A stretch of DNA of 64,000 bases from Selaginella moellendorffii (Eukaryota; Streptophyta; Lycopodiopsida; Selaginellales; Selaginellaceae): NCBI RefSeq assembly GCF_000143415.4, contig NW_003314307.1, forward strand, positions 1,096,952 to 1,160,951, read 5' to 3'. Both the position numbers and the translations under genes were made by a program. Positions 11,650 to 22,544 of this stretch are shown here, piece after piece (position 1 is the first letter of the stretch; each line of letters opens with the position of its first letter). Under the pieces are notes generated by a model. The model saw only the letters and a program-made list of their open reading frames with translations, was not told where the DNA came from and searched no databases.

Positions 11650-12900
11650 GACTTGTCAAAAACATAAGAAAAGAGTGAAGAAGAAAGAGGAGCTCAAGAA
11701 AGGGCATCAGCATCAACCATAAAACTCCCCGAGCAATGAACAACATCAAAATCATATATTTAAAGCTTCAAAGCCCACCAAGCAATATGACCAACTAAAT
11801 TCTTCCGCTTTAATAATAAAGTAACGGCAGTATGATCACCTTCAAGTAACGTTCAAGAACCATGTAAATATGCATGAAGTTTCTCAAAACCCTAGACTGC
11901 TGCTAGACACTCATTTTCAGTTGTGGAGTAGTTCACCTCCGTTAGTTGTAATGTACGACTTCTATACACAATGGGATGGCACTAACTAGGCACATTCAGG
12001 CTCTCTTACATCAACACAACTCCGAGATCAATATTAGAAGCATCTACGCACAAAATGAAAGGTTGAATGTATGCCAAAACTGGAGGAGTCATCAATAGCT
12101 CTTTGAAATCCATGCACGCCCGCTCACAATCCGAAGACTAAATGAAAGATGATGTTGATGACTTCAACAACACTCGCAATAGTGCAATGCAATCAGAAAG
12201 ATGATCCACAAAACGACCGAGATACTACACCTTGCCCCCAGAAAACACTGCACATCATTTACACACTTCAGAGTAGGGAACTTTAGAATAGCCATAAGTT
12301 TATCAAGATCAACTTGCAAACCCTCATGAGAAATACGGTACCCAAGATAAGTCGTGTCCTTGGACCCAAATACGCACTTCGACCGCTTCAGCTTTAAACC
12401 AATACTCTATAGCCGATCTAACACTTTACAAACATCACAGACGTGTTCCTCCCATCCATGTCCCCTTTGAGTGGATCAAAACATCATCAATGAAATTAAC
12501 AGTCACCTCTAGAACCTTGTCTATTATCCACTGGAAAGTTGCTAAAGCATTGTTTAAACAAAACAACATCACCAAGAACTCGTATAAATCAAGCAGTGTA
12601 TGAAAAATAGTCTTAGGAATATTTTCTTCAACCATCGGTACTTGCCAATACCCAGAAGCAAGATCAAGCTTGGTGAACCAATGACTTGATCTAAGAGATC
12701 AATAGTGTGAGAAAGAGGGTACATATCTGGGATTGTCACTTCGTTTAATGGATGATAGTCGATGCAGAATGAATACTCCTATCATGTTTCATCACAAGAT
12801 GAGGTTCATATGCCCAAGGACTCTACAACTTTTGAATAACACTCTTTTCCAACATCTCCTTGATATTTGCACGTAAAATCTTAATCTCTTTGGGTGACTA
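11650..12900 (-). pseudogene. Reverse transcriptase / RNase H remnant of gypsy copy 1
   Basis: Fragments in changing frames include KVPIHR..PKEIKILRANIKEMLE, YEFLVMLFCLNNALATFQWIIDKVL (the YEFxVMPFGLxNAPATFQ motif), VNFIDDVLIHSKG and an LGY motif near 12340. FIDD stands where YxDD is expected. Stops and frameshifts are dense, especially 3' of the RT. Confidence 0.75.
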
Positions 12901-13199
12901 ACGATGAATAGGAACCTTGATTGGATGAGTATCCTCAATTAGAATCGGATGACGTATAGCAATCTTGGTCCCAGACGATAGGTCAAATTCAAAGAGATCA
13001 ACATACTTCTTCATAAGTTGGTCAACTGCTGTAACATAAAGACTATCGAAGGGATTAGAAAAGGGAAGAGTGGAATAAAACAGAAATATAGGAGGAAATA
13101 GTGGGGAGACAAAAGTAATAGAAGCAAAGGTAGAAGCAGAGGGACGAAGAAGTACAGAAGTGAGAGAAATGAATAAAATATAAAAAAGTATAAAACAAA

Positions 13200-13520
13200 A
13201 GGGAAAAGCCTCAAAGTCACACTTAGCATGATTGCATTGCAACCAATCCATACCAAGGAGGAGGTCAAAAGCTTGACTCAGCACCACTCGCAATGACTGC
13301 AACCCAATTTCAAGATCGCCTATACGCATAATTAGGTACGCTTCATCCCATGCACATGTATGTGTACAGCCGTTGCCATAAAAAATTAAAACTTTGCTGC
13401 ATAATGCAAGTGTAGACAGCAACATGTGGTAACAGGTTGAGCAATATAAGATAAGCTTGAACCTATATCAACTAACACGAAGAGAATAAAATGAGATCTC
13501 TTATAATAAAAACAAGTAAA
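13200..13520 (-). pseudogene. Retropepsin-like protease of gypsy copy 1
   Basis: An active-site-like FVLVDIGSSLSYIAQ motif (DTG/DSG changed to DIG) is followed, after a frameshift, by FDLLLGMDWLQCNHAKCDF, the typical C-terminal GMDWL signature of gypsy proteases. The long T/A-rich tail (13011-13200) looks like decayed linker. Confidence 0.7.
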
Positions 13521-13929
13521 CACTAGATGAACTGGTGCCAAGTGAACCTCTTGATGATACTCCCAAAAAAAAGATGGAGGGGTCATTGACTTATTTTTAC
13601 AAAGTCCCTCTGTTATTCGTGCGACATCTTGTTTCCCAGATGTATCTCGATGTTTAAACCTTCCATTATAGCAACACCAATAGGACATTGTTGAAGCCAA
13701 GGTTTCCACCCAGGAAATGGAGGTTGTCAATCTGGAAAACACTGACAATGCTGATAAGTGTGACCAACTTCATCACATGCCCAAGAGTGAACATCCGGCC
13801 ATGACCACGTCCTCATCCTCGTCCTTGGACTCAAGTAATAGTAGCATCAACCTCCATTGGCATAGGACATCACCAAGAGGAAGTGGAGCTGAAAGACATG
13901 CAATGAGAAGTGGAAGATGCAACATCTCA

Positions 13930-14547
13930 TAATGTTGTGCCAAGTTAAGAGCACCGTCAAGAATGGCTGGAGCAAGTGCATGCACAAGTCCGACAAAATC
14001 TTAACAAAGTGTTGACCACAACATTCCTAGTTTGATCCGTCTGACATATTTGGCTCCACACAAAGCAAGAGGCTTTGGAAACGAACACCAAATTGCATCA
14101 TTGACTCAGATGGCCCTTGACAAAGATGATACAATTGTTGGAAAGCATCATCACAATTATTAACATATTCAAATGTGTGTTTGAAGATGTTCGGGAGAAC
14201 ACTCCAATCCCCACAAGTGGCTGCGCTCAAACCATTGTACCACTGTAGATCCGTCACTTGGAGACACGTGGGAAACTCACGCAAATGTCGAGCATCATCC
14301 CAAGAATGATATGTGGCAATCACCGTGAAGTGATTGAACCAATAATACACATCATCCCCAGGAATTCCACGAAAGAACTTCTGCCGAACGCGAGGTTTGG
14401 CAACAAAAGCAAGAGAAGTTGTACCATGTGCCATGAATGCCGCCATCAACTGAATTTAGTTGTTCAAATGTAATCACATAACATCAAGCAATTGCACCAA
14501 CTATTGCTCTAGAGTCAAAGGAGGAGGAGGAGATTGTTGCTCTGTCA
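13930..14547 (-). pseudogene. gag of gypsy copy 1
   Basis: The readable core (14027-14449) contains FFRGIPGDDVYYWFNHF, WYNGLSAATCGDW and QQLYHLCQGPSESMMQFGVRF, matching retrotransposon gag capsid patterns. An upstream stretch opening MTEQQSPPPPLTLEQ at about 14547 is in the same frame but is cut by TAG, TGA and TAA codons. The TGA (14474-14476) and TAA (14456-14458) are found at the same places in copy 2, so they predate amplification or lie outside the real coding start. Confidence 0.75.
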
Positions 14548-14895
14548 TGAAGATGAATGAAAAAAAGAAAGAGCAAAAGAAGAAAAATAGAAAAAATTTA
14601 GAAAGAAAGGAAAATCTAAATAATGTAAAAGCTAGATCTAAACCAAAAAACAAAAGAACAAAAGAAAGAAAATGGAAAAAACTAGATATAAACCAAAATC
14701 CCACACTCCTCAGGGACAATCAAAGGTGCCCCTCAACTCCATTAATGTGAGTGCATGGAATATAGAAAGGGAATATAAAAAATGTATATCAATTAATCCA
14801 AAAACTGTTTATATACAAAAGTGAGTGGTTTGGATTGAAACCAATCCGACAGCTACCAAAATCCCATTCGTAGCCATACACTTGGACTTCACATC

Positions 14896-16660
14896 TTCAA
14901 TTTAGATTTCATTTTTAAGACTTCTACTTGACTTGATTTCTATTGAGTTGAACTCAACTCAAGTTTAGACCACTCCCAATCATCAAAGGACAAAGTGGAT
15001 GCTAAAGTGCAAATTCTTCCCCCATCAAAGTGAACAAAGACAGGAAGACATCAAATGGGTGGCTAAGCATATTATGGATGTCTAAGGTATGCTGTCCACA
15101 TCTGGAGGGGTGGCATAGTTGTAGATCATAGAGACTTGTGTCAACCTGTGAAAACAAAAAGACATGTGCAGAGACAAGGAACTGTCTCACATATATGTGA
15201 AGATGGAATGTGGGCATAACCACTATCTCTCTACTATCTAACAACCTGACCATTGATAAGATTCTTCAACTTGCACCACAAGTACAGAGATGTGATCCAC
15301 TACCAAATGTTGGAGTGCTGATTACCACAGCAGTTGACTTCGTGGATGAAGTAATGGCCATCACGCATCAGGAACACCAATGTATGGAACATGATAATGG
15401 ATGGAGGATCAGGTGTTTGCACCATGACAATGGACCTCTTCAAACGTCTAGTTCCGAGGATTAGAAGCAGCACCCTTCATGGTTTGCATGACGGATCAGA
15501 ACCGGGTCAAACCCAGGGGAATCAGACATCTGATACTGGTGATCATAGCAGGTTGTACCTTCCTATTGAACTTCATCATTCTGGATATGGCGGAAGATGG
15601 AGGGTATGAGATGCTGTATGGTCAGTACCTCTGCACGCAGTATAGACCCACCTCCACCAGCACCTAAGGAAGCTGAAGTTTATGACTTTTTGCAAGACAA
15701 GGAGGAGACAATGTTCCTGGATACCATACAGGAACTCGGGATATCAACATACGGCAGGAACTTCATCAGTTGGCAAACACCAATACACCTCATGCAGGAG
15801 CCAACCTCAGCAAGCATCCGGTTGTTTTAAATTAGCAGGAAAACAGGAACCAGGCTGGACGCTCACTTCAGTTTCTTCTCAAAAGGTATAGTATGAGAGA
15901 CTTCCATATCTTGGGCATTTGCCACTTGACTGCTTGGTCGGTTATGGAATATAACCAAACGGCTGAGTCAAATTCGATGATTAACCAGCCAAAAGAGGCA
16001 AGGACCTGCCAGTTATGAGGAAGTACTTGGCACAGTGCCTTTATTGCTAACAACTCTACTCAGCTGTGACAACATTAAGGTCCAGTCTTCTTTTGAAATC
16101 CTCAATGTGAGAAAGCCAAGCCCTCTGTTCATGGCTGTTTGCAACGCCTCTTAGAACTCCAAGGTGTCGTGCCTGAATGAGATATATGAGACAGGCACCT
16201 TTATCAAACACACTTTTCACTTACCAGCCAACGCTCAAAAACACGCAACGTCCATTCCAGTAACTATGTGACGGCAATGGCAAAGTGCCTAGAACTACAG
16301 ACAAGTATTGGAAAACAAAGGTTGGATTATCTGTTGAAGTCGCCAGATCGTAATTTGCCGGCTGTCAAAAATACCTCATTAGAGAACACAGAAAAAGAGA
16401 AAAGCAACGTTACTTTTAGAGGTGCCCCGTGCCCCGGTTTTAAAAGGAACTGTAATAAAAAGAAAAAAAATTCATCAAGAGCCAATTCAAACGACAAACT
16501 TACTATCGGAGCTCCAGATGATCCAGAGGGCGAAGAAAGAGAGGTTGCCACCATTGTAGAATTGTAATCGACGACCCTGCCTACACTGAGAATGGAGTCA
16601 CCGTCTACGAAACCACAAAACGACTCTTTTAGTGCACTCTCGATACTGAGTGCGAGTCTT
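14896..16660. other. Low-coding intergenic stretch with short unrecognised frames
   Basis: Base composition is less AT-rich than the flanking retroelement, and several 70-100-codon frames occur (for example 15210-15464 and 16268-16567 plus). None carries a motif I recognise. 16268-16567 ends in a lysine-rich and acidic stretch and could be an exon of an unknown gene, but nothing decides it. Confidence 0.35.
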
Positions 16661-16671
16661 TTGGTTTAGGA

Positions 16672-17421
16672 TTAAACTCGATTTTGAACTGCCGGAGATC
16701 CTGATCGTGTTTCGCCAATAAAAGTCCAAGGATATGAGATGACTGTCCAGACGTTTAGAGCCCACCTCCGGTACTCGTCTTCAACGAGAAAGGAGTACGT
16801 TTTCAATAATGCCCACTTTTCCTGTTCCTCTCCACTCTCTAGCACTTTTCTGATAACAGAAGAACCTGAAAGCAAAAATAAGAAACTAAGCCATTATCAC
16901 ACAACTTACAGGGGTAGTTGACCATGTCGCAGACAGCATTCTTTGCATCCCAAAGAACAAGGCAACCAGAAAGTCGCAAACCTTCGAGATGTTGCAGGCC
17001 TTCGGCAGTCTCCAAATTCATCATCTTTGGTGATGTCCCAGAATCCCGCATCTGCATTCTCCAAGTACGCCTCCCCGTTTCCAGCGTGAATGACATCCAG
17101 TACAGGATCTACGGTTTTCACGTCAGCGACCACTAGAAGTTCCTTGAATTCCAAAAGCGCCCTGGGCATCGCAGCTTTCGACAGCATTTCTGGCCTGAAA
17201 GTTGTGACCAAGGCAGCCCGCCATCGCGTCATCACGTTGCCTTTCTCGTCTTTGATCATGTGTCGAGCACTGACCACATAGGTGGAGCTCAAAGGAAAGA
17301 AAACTCCCGGCACCAGCTTATCCTCCTTTCCGCGGGCATCCATCCTGATAGCAATGGGGTTCCTTTCCATTATAGCCTGCCCTGCGACCATGAGATGCCT
17401 GGGAAACGATGATGCACACAA
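16672..17421 (-). other. Unrecognised exon-like coding region
   Basis: A minus-strand frame from 17421 reads ..RGKEDKLVPGVFFPLSSTYVVSARHMIKDEKGNVMTRWRAALVTTF..AYLENADAGFWDITKDDEFG. It then appears to shift frame into GLQHLEGLRLSGCLVLWDAKNAVCDMVNYPC before a GTAAGT donor-like site near 16910. A pyrimidine-rich acceptor follows, then SSVIRKVLESGEEQEKWALLKTYSFLVEDEYRRW. Composition and splice-like sites suggest a real or formerly real gene. I do not recognise the family. The apparent frameshift near 17000 favours a relic. Confidence 0.35.
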
Positions 17422-17799
17422 TGTCCTCCTGTTTTGAGGAGCTGAGACGGGACTTTATGCAACGCACTCAAGGTACTTTGCTTTTGTCATCCAAAAGGTT
17501 TAAAACTCTACTCTCTGCCAGGAAGTTTTCCTAAGCCCTTCCACGGATTTTATTTCCAACTCCGTAAAAAAGAGGTCTTGCAGAAGTCTGAACTCATTTT
17601 TATGTCCAAAGGTTTCTAATCTAAAATCTATTTAGTACCTGAGCATTGTAAGGTGCTATGATTCCAATTCCTGTGCATCCGCCTTCAATATCACCATCTG
17701 AAACAAAAGCTTTCATGGCCCTTAGAAGATTGTGACTTTTAGAGAGAAGTGGAGTGCCCCTATTTCATTCTCCCATGAACTATCATGCCACATAAGCTC

Positions 17800-19260
17800 T
17801 TTGCCATTAAAACAATTCACAAAAGTTACTCATGTTATTTTCGTCTTGGCATGACACTAGAGCCACCTCAAGCTCCCGTTTAAGCTCTAGCAACTTTGGA
17901 GTGTTATAGCTGCCATTCTCTGGAAAGAAAAGAGAAAACATTGAAATAACATTATCAAACAGGGAAAGGCACACCAAAACATGATAATGATCTATTGGTT
18001 CTTTCAAAATTATTTAGCTCTCAGGCATGTCTCCAACCTTTGTAAAATGGCTTCCACCAAAACTCAGAGCTGGAGACGCCTTTGATTGGCTTATGCTCGT
18101 CTTCAGTACATGCATCTGAAAGCTTCCACATCAATACAAGTCACAGTCTCAAAAAAGAAATAAAAAAAACAACAAATGTATTTTCCCTTGTAGCCACCAA
18201 AGGCTATTAATGTTTCTTTGCCATTCAAACATGTGGAGACAAGACTCAATCCCTAGATGGGACAGAAAATGAAGAATGGAATCATAATCAAAATGCATAC
18301 CTCGCATATGATATATGTCTGTGGCACAGAAGTTAGAAGTGACCAGTCAAGCATTTTCATGTTCAGGACAATTGTTTTCGAAATCCCTAGTACAGAACAT
18401 GGTACAGGAGAAGTCGGAACAAACATAAAATGGACGATACACTTACCAGATTTATTGTACCTTCCACCAACAATGTACCATAAATCAGCTAGAATGGCCT
18501 GCATGAGGCGTGAATGTACACTCAGTCTCTTTATGGGACCATTCCAATCGAAGTCACAAATCCATAAGGTCAAAGGAGAAATGCATCAAGCCTACCTTTT
18601 TCAAGTTCAACACATGCAAGTCACTGAAGCAGCTGGAATGTGAGCCACCCCCAAATATGTACAGGTAGTAACTAGCATAGACTGCTGCAGCATGGTTGGC
18701 ATGAGGAGATGGAGGCGGTCCTTTGAAAGTGAAGGATATAACAAAAGATATAAACAAGCCAGACCAAAGGACTTACATTGCATTGACAGTTTCCCATATC
18801 ATTGTTTCCAGATCAAAGATGTTGAGATCATAGTCTTCTCCACCATACATGACTAGGTTGGATTCGATCAGACTGGCCCCTTCTCACAATCTGAGCACCA
18901 CAAACAGCAAATGAATCTTATGTTCGTGATATAGTATGTCACACATACTGGAGCTTGTCCATACGTTGGAAATAATGATCAAGTGAAAGTCTCCGTATAA
19001 AAACCATGAACTGGAAATAGAGAGCATTGAAGTGAGATGGATCTCAAAGTTCCTCTGCATTACATTAACCTGCAACAGAGTTGGGGGGTTTTCTGAGTGG
19101 CCACCCACAGCAAACAGCATCCTGTTCTTCCGAATATGAAAACACTCGGGAATATTATAAAATGAAAGTATAAAGCTAAGGCTATGATTGGCACAGGGCG
19201 ACAAAGTCTTGGACAAGAACAAAGGAGACGTTGGGAGCTTTTTCTCCAGGTGAGTGCTCA
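17800..19260 (-). pseudogene. Kelch-repeat ACBP4/5-like gene, frameshifted relic
   Basis: Minus-strand pieces match, in order, the kelch part of plant acyl-CoA-binding proteins ACBP4/5: LSPCANHSL and KNRMLFAVGGHSENPPTLLQ (about 19215-19070), LVMYGGEDYDLNIFDLETMIWETVNA (18870-18780), GPPPSPHANHAAAVYASYYLYIFGGGSHSSCFSDLHVLNL (18720-18603), EWSHKETECTFTPHAGH then ADLWYIVGGRYNKSG (18555-18445), TIVLNMKMLDWSLL (18390-18330), GLSLVSTCLNGKETLIAFGGYKGK (18250-18180), then a coiled-coil-like NTPKLLELKRELEVALV (17920-17815). The frame breaks within kelch units near 18490 and 18868, and the intron before EWSH has lost its AG acceptor. No acyl-CoA-binding domain was found upstream. A dead or dying gene copy is the best reading. 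Confidence 0.7.
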
Positions 19261-19315
19261 TAGATTGTCAAAGGTGCAACATCAGTTATTAAAGAGAAAA
19301 AAGCTACATACCTGG

Positions 19316-20450
19316 ACATCGTTTTAAGTACCGGCCATTGTTTCAGATGAGCATTCACAGCTAGATCATCGTCTATCTGATCACACATGAGAGCTGTGAC
19401 TTTTTCGTAGTACTTGTCTTTCTGGCTTTGCCAAATGCGCTCTTTTGCACCAGTGTCACTGCAAAGCGAAATCAACAGTGAGTGAAGCCGTCCGACTTGC
19501 ATGGTGAGAAGATCAAGGAACGGTATCTTTCCTTCCAGAGTTGCCCCGTTTCAAGAAGTAGATTCCTGTTACCATCACTCGTCTTTACTTGAGCCCGAAC
19601 AAGGTTCTCCGTAACACCGGAGAGCCGGGGTCTGAGTCGACGATCTATCAAACAGCACACGAGGTTCTGTGTTTGGTACACCAGGAGCAACCATCCATGT
19701 CCTGGTCTACCACGATTCATAAATCAGAGCCAATGAATTGCTACCCCTGCCAGCCAAGAACACACATCAGAAACGACTTTTACTGCACGAGGAGAAGAGA
19801 AAGCCATGGATGAGCATTCCAACTCTCAGCTGAGAGAAACTCAATGCACAGAAGACCTGTTCTTTAGATACAGCACTGCCTGCTGCTTGATCTCATGAGA
19901 TATGACAGGGTTGCCATTGCCTTCACAAGAAACGATGGTCCCGGGGCTGAGATAACCTACAAAGAACTTGTTCAAATCTTGCTGTAACTGAAAAAAAACT
20001 TTAGAATTTACAAACCTCCAAACTTAAGTAGCCTTGTTTTATTGTCCAGAAAGATATTCTAAGCACAAAAAAGGGGTATCTCTTAACAGGTGTCTTTGGT
20101 AAAATCTTGGACAGGAGATGATACTTCTTACAGAGGAGGGGGGGGGGGGGGATCTTTTGCCATAGAAATAATGAGATTTTGAGGACCATGCTGCTGCTTT
20201 CACTCGGACCAAATTACCTGGAACGAATGCACTCGTGGCTGCCACATTGGATCGCGCTACTGACGGCAATGTGATGCTCCTTGCAATTGCGGCACCAGGC
20301 AAGATTGGATAGGCAGCAGCCCTCACAGCAGGCTCTAGAAACAAGCAAATAAAAAGATTTTGGGAGATTCCAAAGGACTCCATACCTGGATTTAATTGGT
20401 GCACTGCTGCCTCGCCTTGCTGATCATGTCGCCTAGTGCGTCGCATTATG
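19316..20450 (-). other. Exon-like debris upstream of the kelch relic
   Basis: A well-bounded exon-like segment (19458-19316, acceptor CTTTGCAG, donor GTATGT) encodes GAKERIWQSQKDKYYEKVTALMCDQIDDDLAVNAHLKQWPVLK. Further up, frames read VRAQVKTSDGNRNLLLETGQLWKERYRS (about 19600-19520) and AVRAAAYPILPGAAIARSITLPSVARSNVAATSAF (20330-20220). I do not recognise these. They may be more of a decayed gene, or two. A 14-base G run interrupts at 20138-20151. Confidence 0.3.
20138..20151. repeat. G14 homopolymer run
   Basis: Fourteen consecutive G bases on the plus strand, preceded by GAGGA, inside otherwise mixed sequence. It is a possible slippage or assembly-error site. Confidence 0.9.
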
Positions 20451-20705
20451 CCTGGTCATGTTACGCCTAGCTTGCCGCCCATCCTAGAGTTTATATGGCA
20501 AATAATGTGGGACATTACTTACCACATAAGCCTAGCTTGCAATGAATTTTTTTCATTGTATAACCTTTACTAGCGATTCATACATATTCTGATTTCTCTA
20601 GTATGTGCAGCACAGAGTAGCTTTAGGCTCAAGGCTACCTTGAGTAGAGTAGGATACACTAGGGTGATTGGATCATGTCCAAGGACTTGTATTCAAACAC
20701 TTACC

Positions 20706-20826
20706 TGAAAGTTTTCCATGACAATACTCATAACACTTCAACATTCTTATGCAAGGAACTCTAGGTCCATAACGAAAGTGGCAACCTGTAGTATTGATCT
20801 GTTTCGCATCCTTTGGCACTAGTGCT
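20706..20826 (-). other. Putative exon of a small cysteine-rich peptide
   Basis: Between a strong acceptor (TGCTTTTGTAG just above 20826) and a GTAAGT donor (just below 20706) the minus strand encodes about 40 residues with four cysteines: GCHFRYGPRVPCIRMLKCYEYCHGKL, spacing C-x9-C-x5-C-x3-C. The layout is like the mature part of a secreted cysteine-rich peptide, but I found no signal-peptide exon upstream and no terminal exon downstream. Pseudogene or chance remain possible. Confidence 0.3.
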
Positions 20827-21049
20827 GCTACAAAAGCAAGAACAGCGATTATTATTAAACAATTACACACCTAGTAAGCAAGCTTGTAGTCCTAGATTTG
20901 GATTTGCTAATGACGACACAAGAAGTTGTTTCTAAATGTAGGTCCCATGCTTCTTAAATGGTCACAAGTGGAAACCAATAAATGTAGCTGGATGGATATC
21001 CTAAAACATTATACTAATAAAGTATGTCTCATCATCATAATATAAATAT

Positions 21050-21058
21050 TATATAAAG
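21050..21058 (+). promoter_or_regulatory. TATA-like motif before the lectin-like gene
   Basis: TATATAAAG ends 23 bases before the ATG at 21082. This is rather close for a normal leader, so an upstream TATAAATA at 21041 may serve instead. The whole region is AT-rich, which makes the call weak. Confidence 0.2.
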
Positions 21059-21081
21059 ATTTTATAATTTTTCATGTAAGC

Positions 21082-22083
21082 ATGGGATCAAAATTGCTTC
21101 TTATTTACTTTTTGCTCATTTTAACATCATTTATAGTACTTGTATCAGCACCACCTCCTAATCCAGCTACCAATCCTAGTGTGATTTACATTAGAAATCC
21201 CTTTGTTGTCAATGCTAATATTTTTAGGCCTACTCTAAGACGCATTCTAACATATATTGCTTCAAATTTTCAAGATGGCCAAACTTATCCAACAACAGTA
21301 CGAACTTTAATCATTAATTTTAGAAGATCAATGATTAGGATGACTGTAAATCTATATATTTTAGCTCCTGGAATCATTGGACCAGAAAGTCTTGTATCAC
21401 ATACTTGCACAATTGATCCAACGAGTCCATTTGGTTATGAAGGTCGTGAAATCAGAACAATTTTTCGAAGTATAGTAGCATCTATTTATGAAAATGCTAG
21501 ATCAGATTCCTATGACATATCTTTCTGTGCAGAAATTCGAGTTGTATTTCTAAATCTTATTATTGACTATACCTTCTCTGCAATACTTCCCGATGATTCA
21601 TTAATGCATATAAATTATATTGAAAAACCAATATCTAAATATTCAATAAAGCAGGTAATTCCTTTGCAAATAAAGGATGTCTATAATGAAAATTGTTGGG
21701 CATTTTCAACATTACTTGTTGGTCAGAAGGCTGATATAATTGGCTCATCAATCGATATTAATAATAGTATAACTTCAGGAAATAGGAAATTTAGATTAAC
21801 TTTAGGCAATGATTGCAAGCTAGTGCTATCTAGAATTGGGTATAACACTATCATTTGGAAAAGCAAACATGAATTCGCACCTGTTCAAAATTGTTATGCA
21901 CATTTGCAAAAGGATGGTAATTTTGTGATTAAGGAAAATAATGATAAAAGAGAAATTATTTATTGGTCTAGTGATATTTATTGCAAACCACAACCATGCA
22001 CAATCACAACCACACTAGTTATTACAAACTATGGTAATGTTATTATTTATTGGGAAGGAAGAGTCTTTTGGAAACCTTTTTAG
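21082..22083 (+). CDS. Secreted protein: unknown N-terminal domain plus GNA-type (bulb) lectin-like domain
   Basis: A single-exon frame of 333 residues. Residues 1-23 form a signal peptide (MGSKLLLIYFLLILTSFIVL). Residues 30-190 are a domain I do not recognise, mixed alpha/beta in look, with cysteines near 109 and 149. Residues 205-333 resemble the beta-prism monocot-mannose-binding (GNA/B-lectin) fold: RKFRLTLGNDCKLVL, a conserved Cys pair, LQKDGNFVI, IIYWSSD and ITNYGNVIIYW. The family's QxDxNxVxY sugar site is degenerate in every copy (GNDCKLVLS, QKDGNFVIK, TNYGNVIIY), so mannose binding may be lost. Codon use is strongly AT-biased, unlike the island genes, and the gene sits alone among repeats. 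Likely an extracellular or vacuolar lectin-like defence protein, by inference. Confidence 0.65.
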   Translation: MGSKLLLIYFLLILTSFIVLVSAPPPNPATNPSVIYIRNPFVVNANIFRPTLRRILTYIASNFQDGQTYPTTVRTLIINFRRSMIRMTVNLYILAPGIIGPESLVSHTCTIDPTSPFGYEGREIRTIFRSIVASIYENARSDSYDISFCAEIRVVFLNLIIDYTFSAILPDDSLMHINYIEKPISKYSIKQVIPLQIKDVYNENCWAFSTLLVGQKADIIGSSIDINNSITSGNRKFRLTLGNDCKLVLSRIGYNTIIWKSKHEFAPVQNCYAHLQKDGNFVIKENNDKREIIYWSSDIYCKPQPCTITTTLVITNYGNVIIYWEGRVFWKPF

Positions 22084-22544
22084 ATTAGTAAATTAAAACT
22101 TATTACTTGAAAATTTGTATCGAATAAAATATTGTTAGATTCAAATAAAACCAAAGAGGAAAAAATACTTACAAGGTGACTATTTAATGATGAAATTTTT
22201 AGTTAATATCTCTTGTGGAATTTAAAGTATTCTCTCATAATTAATTTTCTGTGAGCAATAGGGTTATATAAGTATTGGAAAACTACTTTTGAGTTGTTTT
22301 CGTAGCTCTTAGTCTTGTGAAGCTAGATAACTCTTTTAGTTCTATTGTCTTGCACTAAAGGTTGTTGTTGATAAACATTCTAATAATGCACATCAATATT
22401 GTTAAGTAATCTTGGCACTGAGTGTTAACTAGATGTTTGCTTTATACTCCCACTAGATTCAAATCACTTACCTAATAACATCACTAACGACTTTATTTAT
22501 TGAGAATTTTCAAAACTAGTAAGGTTATCAACTTCATTCATAAC

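Larger units (their letters stand above)
10200..14895 (-). mobile_element. Decayed Ty3/gypsy retroelement, copy 1
   Basis: Read on the minus strand the order is gag (about 14547-13930), protease (13500-13240), reverse transcriptase/RNase H (12900-11650) and integrase (11300-10900), the Ty3/gypsy order. Many stops and frameshifts break every domain, so no protein can be made. A second copy with the same order lies at about 45770-50370. Similarity between the copies runs from about 14895 down to 10330, close to the whole coding length. I could not identify convincing LTRs, primer site or target duplication, so the true ends are uncertain. Confidence 0.85.
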
